Positions 11,631 to 18,947 of a stretch of DNA of 64,000 bases are shown here, in pieces. Origin of the DNA: Dehalococcoidia bacterium (GTDB taxonomy: Bacteria; Chloroflexota; Dehalococcoidia; Lucifugimonadales; Australimonadaceae). The translations under genes and the position numbers were made by a program. Position 1 is the stretch's first letter. The number at the start of each line of letters is the position of its first letter. The notes under the pieces are model-generated. The model searched no databases. It worked only from the letters and a program-made list of their open reading frames with translations, and was not told the origin of the DNA. The stretch spans positions 31,252 to 95,251 of the forward strand of contig JAJEFD010000018.1 in NCBI GenBank assembly GCA_022820645.1, written 5' to 3'.

Positions 11631-11671
11631 GGCGCACCCCGGTTGAGCATCCGCTCCGAGTGCGGTGCGCC
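11631..11671 (+). promoter_or_regulatory. Leader hairpin before flavoprotein operon
   Basis: GGCGCACC (11631-11638) and GGTGCGCC (11664-11671) are perfectly complementary around a 25-base loop, about 70 bases before the operon start. Function is unknown; it could be a leader stem or a protein site. Confidence 0.4.
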
Positions 11672-11738
11672 ATGGTTCGGGTAAGGCCGCGATGGACGCG
11701 CTTCCCGCATCATCAAGACATACATGGAGGGAGAGCAC

Positions 11739-13250
11739 ATGTATGACGTGCTCGTCGTTGGCGGCGGGATAGCCGGGCTCCGCGCCGCGGTAGCGGCGAA
11801 GGGAGCAGGCGCATCGGTCGCGCTGGTCACCCAGTCGCACCCCACCCGCAGCTACTCGGTCACCGTACAGGACGGCATCAACGCGCCGGACAGTGCCGAA
11901 GGGCGCGACAGCCACATGAGCGAGACACTTGCTGCGGGCGCGGGGCTGAACGTCGCATCGGTGGTCACCAGCGTATGTAACGAGGCAGCGGGCCTCGTCG
12001 AGGAGCTCGACCGGATGGGCGTGCCCTTCAACCGGGTCGGCTCCGTCATAGACCGGGCCGGCGTCTCCGGCGCAGGTGACGCCCGGACCGCCTACGTCAA
12101 CGACATCACCGGCCTCGCCGTCACCCAGACCCTCTGGGAACAGGCCATCGGCAAGGGCGTGGACATCTTCGAAGAGTGGATCGTCCTCTCGCTGGTCATA
12201 GAGAACGGAGAATGTGCGGGGGTTGTCGCGCTCCAACTCGCCACCGGTGAGGTGGAGCCGTTCCGCGCGAAGGGAGTCGTGCTTGCGACAGGTGGGCCCC
12301 GCCGTGCGTTCGAGCCCAGCACCGCATCCCTGCTCTGCAGCGGCTCCGGCATCGCGGTCGCGTACAGGGCTGGCGCGGCGCTGGCCGACATGGAGTTCGT
12401 CCAGTACTACCCCACGGTGCTGAGCGGCAGCCGCCTTGCCCTCTCCCCGCTCCTGCTCGGTGCAGGCGCTGTGCTGGAGGACGGCAACGTCCGGCTCAAC
12501 GGCACGTTGGACGAGTCGCAGGTTGAAGCTCGCTTCCCCGACACGCTGCAGCGCGTCGAAGCGCTCTCCGGTGTGAACATCCTCAAGGAGCCCGCGCCGG
12601 TGCGTTCCGCGATGTCCCGCCTGCTCGGCGGCATCGACGTAACGGTGCAGGGAGAGTCGTCTCTGGCAGGACTCTTCGCAGCCGGGGAGTGCGCGGGCAA
12701 CGGTTTCCACGGCGCGCGGGGGCTGGACGGCAACTTCCTCCTCGCGTCGATCGCCTCCGGCAAGAGCGCCGGGCTGGCAGCAGCAGCGCAGGTACGCCCG
12801 TTCGGCGACAGCGCGGTGGGCGAGCAGGCTGTGGGCGCTGTGCGCTCGGAGTTGGACGCTGCGCTGGGCCGTCCCGGCGGCGCGCCCGTCGCCGCCCTGC
12901 GAAGCGAGCTTGCTTCGCTCATGCATGAGAAGGTCGGCGAGAGCCGGAACGCCGGTGGCTTGAACGAGGCCATCCAGCGCATCCGGGCGATGCGCGAGGA
13001 GCACGCCCAACTCGGCGCGGGCTCTGATGCCCGAGACTACAACTTCGGTCTCGTCCAGTACCTCGAACTGGGAGCGCTGCTGGACGTTGCGGAAGCCATT
13101 GCCGTCAGCGCCTCGGAACGCACCGAGAGCCGCGGCGTACACCAACGGACCGACCACCCGGAACAGGACGACGCTCAGAGCACCCGCCTCCAGGTCACGA
13201 AGGGCGAGAGTGGAGCGCAGGTGAGCAGGGAGACCACGCCCGCCTCGTAG
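11739..13250 (+). CDS. SdhA/FrdA-like flavoprotein with atypical substrate site
   Basis: 503 aa from the ATG at 11739, preceded by GGAGGGAGAG; an ATG 15 bases upstream is less well placed. It has a Rossmann FAD motif (VVGGGIAGLRAA) and a C-terminal GLFAAGECAGNGFHGARG block typical of the fumarate reductase/succinate dehydrogenase flavoprotein family. Key residues differ: the covalent-FAD His of PTRSHT is Tyr39 (PTRSYS), HPT of the substrate site is YPT, the HYTMGG motif reads SRLLGG, and HGANRLGG reads HGARGLDG. So FAD is probably non-covalent and the substrate is probably not plain succinate. It is followed by iron-sulfur and CCG-domain subunits. Confidence 0.8.
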   Translation: MYDVLVVGGGIAGLRAAVAAKGAGASVALVTQSHPTRSYSVTVQDGINAPDSAEGRDSHMSETLAAGAGLNVASVVTSVCNEAAGLVEELDRMGVPFNRVGSVIDRAGVSGAGDARTAYVNDITGLAVTQTLWEQAIGKGVDIFEEWIVLSLVIENGECAGVVALQLATGEVEPFRAKGVVLATGGPRRAFEPSTASLLCSGSGIAVAYRAGAALADMEFVQYYPTVLSGSRLALSPLLLGAGAVLEDGNVRLNGTLDESQVEARFPDTLQRVEALSGVNILKEPAPVRSAMSRLLGGIDVTVQGESSLAGLFAAGECAGNGFHGARGLDGNFLLASIASGKSAGLAAAAQVRPFGDSAVGEQAVGAVRSELDAALGRPGGAPVAALRSELASLMHEKVGESRNAGGLNEAIQRIRAMREEHAQLGAGSDARDYNFGLVQYLELGALLDVAEAIAVSASERTESRGVHQRTDHPEQDDAQSTRLQVTKGESGAQVSRETTPAS

Positions 13251-13291
13251 GGGCGCAGTGAGCGGAGATCCCGCAGAGAGGAGACGCGCAG

Positions 13292-14257
13292 ATGGAGATC
13301 ACCTTCAAGTTCCAGCGCGGAGGCACGCGGGCACAGCCCGAGTACGTCGACTACCAGATAGACGTACCGCCTGAGATGACTGTCTTCGATGCGCTCGTGG
13401 CCGTGCGCGAGACCCAGGATGGCACGCTCGCGTTCCGGGGCAGCTGTTCCGTCGGCTTCTGCGGCGACTGCACCCTGAGCGTCAACGGCGCGCAGAAGGT
13501 CACCTGCCTCGTCACCGTCGGCAAGACGCAGAAGGACGGCGTCATCACTGTTCAGCCCATCCGGTACGCGCCGGTGGAGAAGGACGTGATGCACGACATG
13601 CGGAAGTTCCTCTGGGACAAGGTGGACGTCTTCGCACGGGGCGTCGTTCCGAACGGCGGTCATCCCGTCACGGACGAGGAACTGCGCCCCGTCCGCAAGG
13701 CGATGCGCTGCACCACCTGCGGTCTCTGTGACGAGGGGTGCACGGTGATCGACGTGAACCTCGACTTCTACGGCCCTGCCGCTCTCACCAAGCTGTACCG
13801 CTTTGCGTTCGACCCTCGCGACGGCATCACCGCCGAGCGGCTGCGAGAGGGCAGCGAGGTCCACGGCATCTGGGACTGCGTCCACTGCTGGGAGGCGACG
13901 GAGCACTGCCCGTTCGGACTCGAGCCCACCCATCTCATCATGGACACGCGGGACCGCGCCATCGCGCACGGTATCAAGTCCGGCTACGGCAACAAGATGC
14001 TGGAGCGCCACTACGACGCGTTCGAGGAGTCCATCTCCCGCAAGGGCTGGCTCGACGAACGCTCCGTCGCACTGCAGACCTACGGCGGTTTCATCAAGGG
14101 CGGCATCAAGACGCTCCCGCTCGGCCTTCGCGCCCTCCGGAAGGGGAAGGCAACCCTGAAACCCCACTACAAGCGTCCGGGCGCTGAGCACATCAGGAAG
14201 ATATTCGACAGGTACAACCGCTCCAACGCGGGGCTGCGAAAGGAGAAGCAACGATGA
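13292..14257 (+). CDS. SdhB/FrdB-like iron-sulfur subunit
   Basis: 321 aa. The N-terminal plant-type [2Fe-2S] domain has C52, C57, C60 and C72 (CSVGFCGDC). A ferredoxin-like domain follows with CTTCGLCDEGC near residue 140 and CVHCWEATEHCP near 193, then a basic C-terminal tail of ~100 residues. It should pass electrons between the upstream flavoprotein and the downstream CCG-domain protein. A Shine-Dalgarno AGAGGAG precedes the ATG. The stop overlaps the next start as ATGA (14254-14257). The second cluster spacing is not the canonical SdhB pattern. Confidence 0.83.
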   Translation: MEITFKFQRGGTRAQPEYVDYQIDVPPEMTVFDALVAVRETQDGTLAFRGSCSVGFCGDCTLSVNGAQKVTCLVTVGKTQKDGVITVQPIRYAPVEKDVMHDMRKFLWDKVDVFARGVVPNGGHPVTDEELRPVRKAMRCTTCGLCDEGCTVIDVNLDFYGPAALTKLYRFAFDPRDGITAERLREGSEVHGIWDCVHCWEATEHCPFGLEPTHLIMDTRDRAIAHGIKSGYGNKMLERHYDAFEESISRKGWLDERSVALQTYGGFIKGGIKTLPLGLRALRKGKATLKPHYKRPGAEHIRKIFDRYNRSNAGLRKEKQR

Positions 14258-15147
14258 GCCACCGGTTCGCCTTCTACCCCGGATGCGTTTCCAAGGGCTT
14301 CTGTCCTGAACTCTACGACTCGTTCGTGCGGGTCGCAGCCGAGTTCGACATCGAAGTGGAAGAGTTGAAGGACGTCGGCTGCAGCGGTGCGGGGTTGATC
14401 CCGGCCGAGATATCCGACCCCATCAACGCTCGCACGCTCGCCAAGGCGGAGGCGATGGGCCTGCCGCTGCTCACCATCTGCAGCACCTGCCAGGGCGTCA
14501 TCGGCGGGAGCGCGCTCCGGCTGACGGACCCGGCCTACCGTGCCCGCATCAACCGCGAGCACCTGGCCGATCAAGGGCTCGAATACCAGGGCACGACCGA
14601 CGTGAAGCACTTCCTATGGGCGCTCGTCGAGGACGTGGGGCTGGACGTCGTCCAGAGCAAGATCAAGCGCCCGCTCGACGGCCTCGGCTTCTCGCCGTTC
14701 TACGGCTGCTACCTCCGCCGCCCCATAGACGTCATCCAGCGCCCGGAGCGCAAGCTCTACCTGGAGCAGGTCACCGAGGCGCTCGGCGGCACGAACGTGG
14801 ACATCAGCGGCAAGGGCAAGTGTTGCGGATTCCCATCGCTCACCGCCAACGAGGAGAACGCCTTCGCCATGACCGCGAAGCACCTCGGCGAAGCCGTCAG
14901 CAAGGGTGCCGACGCGATGGTCGTCCCCTGCCCGCTCTGCCACCTAGAGATGGACGGCGAGCAGAGCGAGGTGGAGAAGGCGACAGGCCGCCGCTTCGAC
15001 CTGCCCATCCTCCACCTCCCGCAGGTCGTTGGCCTCGCCATAGGCCTCGACCCCAGGGAATTGGGCCTCTCCCGCCACATGGCCTCGACCAAGAAGTTCG
15101 TCGCGCAGCTCCAGCCTGTCGGTTCGCTCGTCGGAGCCGCGAGCTGA
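14254..15147 (+). CDS. CCG-domain (HdrB/SdhE-like) subunit
   Basis: 297 aa with two cysteine-rich CCG domains like HdrB and the E subunit of type-E succinate:quinone reductases. The second motif is complete: C152, C190-C191, C226 and C229. The first has C11, C43, C76 and C79, but the residue after C43 is Ser instead of Cys, so a HdrB-type noncubane cluster is expected only in the second site. No membrane helices are obvious. The operon lacks an SdhC/SdhD anchor, as expected for type-E or thiol:fumarate-reductase-like complexes. Electron acceptor is unknown. Confidence 0.82.
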   Translation: MSHRFAFYPGCVSKGFCPELYDSFVRVAAEFDIEVEELKDVGCSGAGLIPAEISDPINARTLAKAEAMGLPLLTICSTCQGVIGGSALRLTDPAYRARINREHLADQGLEYQGTTDVKHFLWALVEDVGLDVVQSKIKRPLDGLGFSPFYGCYLRRPIDVIQRPERKLYLEQVTEALGGTNVDISGKGKCCGFPSLTANEENAFAMTAKHLGEAVSKGADAMVVPCPLCHLEMDGEQSEVEKATGRRFDLPILHLPQVVGLAIGLDPRELGLSRHMASTKKFVAQLQPVGSLVGAAS

Positions 15148-15176
15148 CCGCACGCGTCAGATGAGACGTTACCTCT

Positions 15177-15203
15177 GCGGGCTGCCAGCTTCAGGCAGCC
15201 CGC
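15177..15203 (+). terminator. Strong hairpin after CCG-protein gene
   Basis: GCGGGCTGCC, loop AGCTTCA, GGCAGCCCGC form a perfect 10-bp stem 30 bases after the operon end. There is no T run, so it may end transcription inefficiently or protect the 3' end. Confidence 0.6.
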
Positions 15204-15228
15204 AAGCATGAGGCGCACGCCTCTCCGC

Positions 15229-15258
15229 TTACCGCGCCGCCCTTATCTCGGTTAACAT
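15229..15258 (+). promoter_or_regulatory. Leaderless-type promoter
   Basis: TTACCG (15229-15234), 18 bp, TAACAT (15253-15258), then only 6 bases to the ATG at 15265. No Shine-Dalgarno is present. Confidence 0.5.
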
Positions 15259-15264
15259 ACCCCC

Positions 15265-15975
15265 ATGGCTGGCGCTAACCCCTTCTCGGTCAACAACACC
15301 CGCATACGCAGGCTCACCGTCGACGGCGAATCGCTCGTCGAGAAGACCATCAGCCGCAATGCGCCGCTGGCCGTAACCTCCACCGAACTCAAGGCGGAGA
15401 TGGACACGTACCGCGAGCAGTTGACCGCTGCGGGCGTCCCGATGCCGCGCGTCGCCGAAAGCCACGTCACGGACGGCGCTATCGTCTACCTCTGCGAGGA
15501 CGGCGGTCCCAACCTGGTCGAGCGGTACGAGCAGCCTGACCTGCTCACCGATGGCCACGCGGACGTGCTGACGAGCGCCATCGGCATCATCAAACGCGCC
15601 ATCGACGCCGGGCTCGCCATCGACCCGCACATCAAGAACTTCGTGGGGGAAGATGCCGACCTCGCCTACGTGGACTTCTCACCGCCGCTGACCATGGCCT
15701 ACGTCGAGGCGCGTTGCGCGGTCGCCAAAGACACCGAACGGGACATCCTGCGGGAGAACTTCGCTTACTTCACGCCGTATTTCCTTCCTTACCACTTCGC
15801 CGGGGACTTCCTGAACGTCGACTCGTCCGCGGACAGGCTCTTCCCTGCTCTCCACTCACTGCTGACGGATACCGGACTCCTCTCCGGCGTCCCGCTTGCG
15901 GAGTTCATCTCTCGGGCCCGCGCCATCCGCGCATTGGAAGACCGCCGCCTGCAAGAGCACATCTACCTGATCTAG
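15265..15975 (+). CDS. Uncharacterised protein with possible kinase-like fold
   Basis: 236 aa. No family was recognised with certainty. The segment DPHIKNFVGEDADLAYVDFS (residues ~120-140) resembles the catalytic/metal pair of small-molecule and lipopolysaccharide kinases (an HxxN then a hydrophobic-DF), and the N-terminal part (SLVEKTISRNAPL) could be a nucleotide-loop strand with a Lys. No signal peptide or membrane segment is seen. It appears to be a single gene with its own leaderless promoter. The kinase-like reading is inference only. Confidence 0.6.
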   Translation: MAGANPFSVNNTRIRRLTVDGESLVEKTISRNAPLAVTSTELKAEMDTYREQLTAAGVPMPRVAESHVTDGAIVYLCEDGGPNLVERYEQPDLLTDGHADVLTSAIGIIKRAIDAGLAIDPHIKNFVGEDADLAYVDFSPPLTMAYVEARCAVAKDTERDILRENFAYFTPYFLPYHFAGDFLNVDSSADRLFPALHSLLTDTGLLSGVPLAEFISRARAIRALEDRRLQEHIYLI

Positions 15976-16045
15976 ACCACGGAACGGTCTGCTGGCGAGG
16001 GACCTCCGGGTATCCTGAACGAAGCGCCCACTCGGAGGAGCTCAC

Positions 16046-16915
16046 ATCGATCCACTGCACGGCATCTTCTGGGGCAGCCTCGGCCTTCTCTCCTGGGGCT
16101 TCGCAGACTATCTCGCGCGTTCAGTCTCGGTACGCATCGGGAGCCTGAGCACAGCCATCCTCGTCCAGGTGCTGGGACTCGCACTTCCTCTGCCCTTCGT
16201 CATCGCCGAACTCACAGCAAACGGGCTCGATGCGGACTGGGGGGCCATGGCGGTCTGGGCGCCGCTGGGCGCCGCATGCCTCGGCCTCGCCTATCTCGCC
16301 TACTACACGGGCTTGTACCGTGGCTCTGTGTCCGTGGTCACGAGCGCGGCATCAGCCTGGCTTGCCGTGACAGTCGCCGTGACCGTGCTCTTCTTCGGAG
16401 AGCGTATCTCGCCGCTGCAGATCGTTCTCATGGGCACCGTGCTCGGGGGCATCCTCATGCTCTCCGTGCAGCCGTCCACACGCTCCGGGGGCAGCGCCGG
16501 ACTACTGTGGGGTCTCGGCGCAATGTTCGGACTCGGACTCGCGCTCGCCCTCTTGGACCGCGTTACTGAAGCATCCGACCCCATGCTGGCCGTGCTCATC
16601 GTACGAGCGCTCTCCATCGTCCCGGCCTATCTCTTCACTCGCTCACGCGGTGAGGTCATCCGACTCCCCCAGGGATGGGACGGCAAACGCCTGCTGCTGG
16701 CAGCGGCGCTGCTGGACTCGGGAGGCTACATCGGCTACAACCTCGGTGTCGATACAGCGCCCGTGGCCGTCGTTGCGCCGATCACGGCGGCGCACCCCGT
16801 CGTAACGATCGGGCTGGCGATAGTACTCCTGCGCGAGCGGCCGCGATCACTGCAGTGGGCCGGCGCCGGCGTCACCGTAGCGGCGGTGATCGCGCTGAGT
16901 GCGGTCGCAGCCTAA
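16046..16915 (+). CDS. EamA/DMT-family transporter with apparent ATC start
   Basis: 289 aa with about ten hydrophobic segments arranged as two EamA repeats, as in drug/metabolite transporters; substrate unknown. An internal GTG at 16169 would remove the first helix (HGIFWGSLGLLSWGFADYLA). The full-length frame has no ATG, GTG or TTG between the upstream stop (16016) and 16169. An ATC at 16046 stands 7 bases after a strong GGAGG, exactly where a start is expected, so ATC initiation, or a G-to-C error in ATG, is the likeliest reading. CTG at 16055 is the other candidate. Confidence 0.8.
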   Translation: MDPLHGIFWGSLGLLSWGFADYLARSVSVRIGSLSTAILVQVLGLALPLPFVIAELTANGLDADWGAMAVWAPLGAACLGLAYLAYYTGLYRGSVSVVTSAASAWLAVTVAVTVLFFGERISPLQIVLMGTVLGGILMLSVQPSTRSGGSAGLLWGLGAMFGLGLALALLDRVTEASDPMLAVLIVRALSIVPAYLFTRSRGEVIRLPQGWDGKRLLLAAALLDSGGYIGYNLGVDTAPVAVVAPITAAHPVVTIGLAIVLLRERPRSLQWAGAGVTVAAVIALSAVAA

Positions 16916-16990
16916 CCAACCCGCGCCAGACCGCCCTGTAGTCCGGGGCAAGGTACAATCCCCGCCTATCATCTATCTGGAGGCAGAGCG

Positions 16991-17305
16991 ATGCTCGTTC
17001 TCGTAGTGAGTGTGAAGGTGAAGCCGGGACGCGCGGACGATTACATAGCCGCGGTTCAGGCGGACGGCGAAGGAACGCACTCGAACGAGGAAGGCAACTT
17101 CCAGTTCAGCTGCGTCCGCGACCAGAACGATCCCGACCGCTTCTTCCTGTTCGAGGTCTACAAGGACGAGGCGGCGCTGGAGGCGCATCGCGGGATGCCG
17201 CACTTCCTGAAGTACCGCGAGGCGACAGCAGACATCTACGCCGAGGAGACCGTGCGTCACATGTGCACCAACGTCTTCCCTCCCGACTCTTGGTGGACGT
17301 CCTGA
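16991..17305 (+). CDS. ABM-domain (antibiotic biosynthesis monooxygenase-like) protein
   Basis: 104 aa, the single-domain ferredoxin-like dimer type. LVVSVKVKPGRADDYIAAV opens the fold and DPDRFFLFEVYKDEAALEAH is the family hallmark. Members include quinol and haem monooxygenases, and others with no known activity. A Shine-Dalgarno GGAGG precedes the ATG. The following MFS gene starts 7 bases later, so they are likely co-transcribed. The physiological substrate cannot be told. Confidence 0.85.
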   Translation: MLVLVVSVKVKPGRADDYIAAVQADGEGTHSNEEGNFQFSCVRDQNDPDRFFLFEVYKDEAALEAHRGMPHFLKYREATADIYAEETVRHMCTNVFPPDSWWTS

Positions 17306-17312
17306 ATCGCCC

Positions 17313-18560
17313 GTGAGGCCTGAGCGCTGGCCGTTCTTCTACGGCTGGGTCATAGTCGGGGTTGCATTCGTCTCCTCCGGAATCGGTTCCGGGGCGGCGA
17401 TCTGGGGACCGAGTGTCCTGCTCCTCCCGATGACCGGAGAACTCGGATGGTCACGGGCTGAGTTCTTCTCGGCGTTCCTGGTTCGCGAGCTGATCATCGG
17501 CTTGGCCGCGCCGCTCGTCGGGCCGCTATACGACACCAAACACGGGCCGCGCATCCTCGCATTGATAGGCGCGGTGCTGCTCGGTCTCTCGATGGCGCTC
17601 ATCCAGAACGTCACGGAACTGTGGCAGTTCATCGCGCTGTTCGGCGCATTGGGTGGGATAGCGGAACTGGGGGGCGGCTTCTTCATCTCTCAGGCACTGG
17701 TGCCCAAGTGGTTCATACGGAAACGCGGGCGCGCGCTCGGCGTCTCAATCATGGGCGTCGGACTGGGAGCCCTCGTATTCCCCACCGCCATCTCCATGCT
17801 CATCGAGGCCGTGGGCTGGCGCGGTGCGTGGCTGTGGTTCGGCGTGGGCATCGGCAGCATCGCGTTCGTGCTTGCGTTGCTCATGCGCACGACGCCGGAA
17901 GACGCGGGGCTGCTGCCCGACGGGAGTACGGTCCGCAGAGGCGGGCAAGGCGAAGCCCCAGTAGCCGCCGAAGAGCGTTCGCTGACGCGGCGGGAGGCGG
18001 TGCGGACACCGGCATTCTGGCTGCTGCTTGCGGCATTCAGCTTGGTTGGACTCGGAATCACCGGTTTCCAGAGCAACTGGCATCCCTTCCTCGTGGAGAC
18101 CGGGTTCGGGCCAGCAGAGGCATCGTTCGGTATCGCTATCTACGGACTCGTGTCAGGACTGGTGCGGCCCGGCTGGGGACTGCTCGGCGAGCGCTACCCT
18201 GCCCGCTATCTCTTGGGAGGTGTCTCTGTAGCAACCGCCATGCTCATCATGGTTTTTCTGAACGTACGGGGGATGACTGCGCTGATACCCATCATGTTCA
18301 TGGCCGGTTCCATCATGGGTGGCTACCTCATCCTGCGTGCTCTGCTGACCGCCAACTACTTCGGCAGAGCACACCTCGGTGCGGTGAACAGTCTCTTCAG
18401 GCCGATCGTCATGGGCACTGGGGCAGCGGGGCCGATCCTGTTCGGCGCGCTTTACGACCTGCAGGGCGGCTATACGCTCGCGTTCCTCACCGCCGCTCTG
18501 GCATGGGGAGCATCGGGCGTTATCGTGCTGCTGGCGAAGCCTCCACGCGCTCGTCAATAA
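17313..18560 (+). CDS. MFS transporter
   Basis: 415 aa from a GTG 7 bases after the ABM-domain gene. About twelve hydrophobic segments, an N-terminal FYGWVIVGVAFVSSGIG helix and a KWFIRKRGRALGVSIMG loop before helix 5 place it near the oxalate/formate and monocarboxylate-like MFS group. Substrate unknown. The central cytoplasmic loop (~residues 200-235) is polar as usual. No ABC or sensor partner is nearby. Confidence 0.88.
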   Translation: MRPERWPFFYGWVIVGVAFVSSGIGSGAAIWGPSVLLLPMTGELGWSRAEFFSAFLVRELIIGLAAPLVGPLYDTKHGPRILALIGAVLLGLSMALIQNVTELWQFIALFGALGGIAELGGGFFISQALVPKWFIRKRGRALGVSIMGVGLGALVFPTAISMLIEAVGWRGAWLWFGVGIGSIAFVLALLMRTTPEDAGLLPDGSTVRRGGQGEAPVAAEERSLTRREAVRTPAFWLLLAAFSLVGLGITGFQSNWHPFLVETGFGPAEASFGIAIYGLVSGLVRPGWGLLGERYPARYLLGGVSVATAMLIMVFLNVRGMTALIPIMFMAGSIMGGYLILRALLTANYFGRAHLGAVNSLFRPIVMGTGAAGPILFGALYDLQGGYTLAFLTAALAWGASGVIVLLAKPPRARQ

Positions 18561-18592
18561 CCACACGTGCAGACCGTGAACGTACTAAGAAC

Positions 18593-18609
18593 CTATGTCA
18601 TATACATAG
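18593..18609. promoter_or_regulatory. Palindrome in AT-rich gap
   Basis: CTATGT, spacer CATAT, ACATAG is a perfect 6-base inverted repeat in an unusually AT-rich stretch (18580-18700) upstream of the small membrane protein. ACATAG recurs at 18655. It could be an operator. Confidence 0.4.
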
Positions 18610-18643
18610 AATGAAGGAAATCACTTTAGCACCGATCGATATC

Positions 18644-18672
18644 TTGTGTAATTTACATAGAGCAGGTATTGT
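18644..18672 (+). promoter_or_regulatory. Promoter of small membrane protein
   Basis: TTGTGT (18644-18649), a 17-bp spacer, and TATTGT (18667-18672). The leader would be about 43 nt and carries an AAAGGTGG ribosome site before the ATG at 18722. Confidence 0.5.
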
Positions 18673-18721
18673 TAACCGACCTAGAATCAGGCAGTTATTC
18701 CTTCGGCACGAAAGGTGGTCC

Positions 18722-18895
18722 ATGCGCCCTGGACTCGTTTTCATAGGCCTCTTCGCTCTGCTCATGGTCGTGTACTTCAGCTTCCAGAGCATGCTTGGCA
18801 CTGTGACGACCATCGTGCTCCAGGCAGCCATCGTACTCGCGCTCCTGGGCTCCGCGCTCTGGTTGCGGAAGCGGTTCTCGCCCCCTGAGAGCTGA
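18722..18895 (+). CDS. Small two-helix membrane protein
   Basis: 57 aa. Two hydrophobic stretches (LVFIGLFALLMVVYFSF and TTIVLQAAIVLALLGSALWL) are separated by a short polar turn and followed by a basic LRKRF tail, so both helices likely span the membrane with the C-terminus inside. AAAGGTGG lies 4 bases before the ATG. It has its own AT-rich promoter region. No family recognised. Confidence 0.65.
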   Translation: MRPGLVFIGLFALLMVVYFSFQSMLGTVTTIVLQAAIVLALLGSALWLRKRFSPPES

Positions 18896-18947
18896 CGCTC
18901 AAGCACGGCTGGCGATCGCCCGTTCACTTCGACGAGTTCTCACCTGT

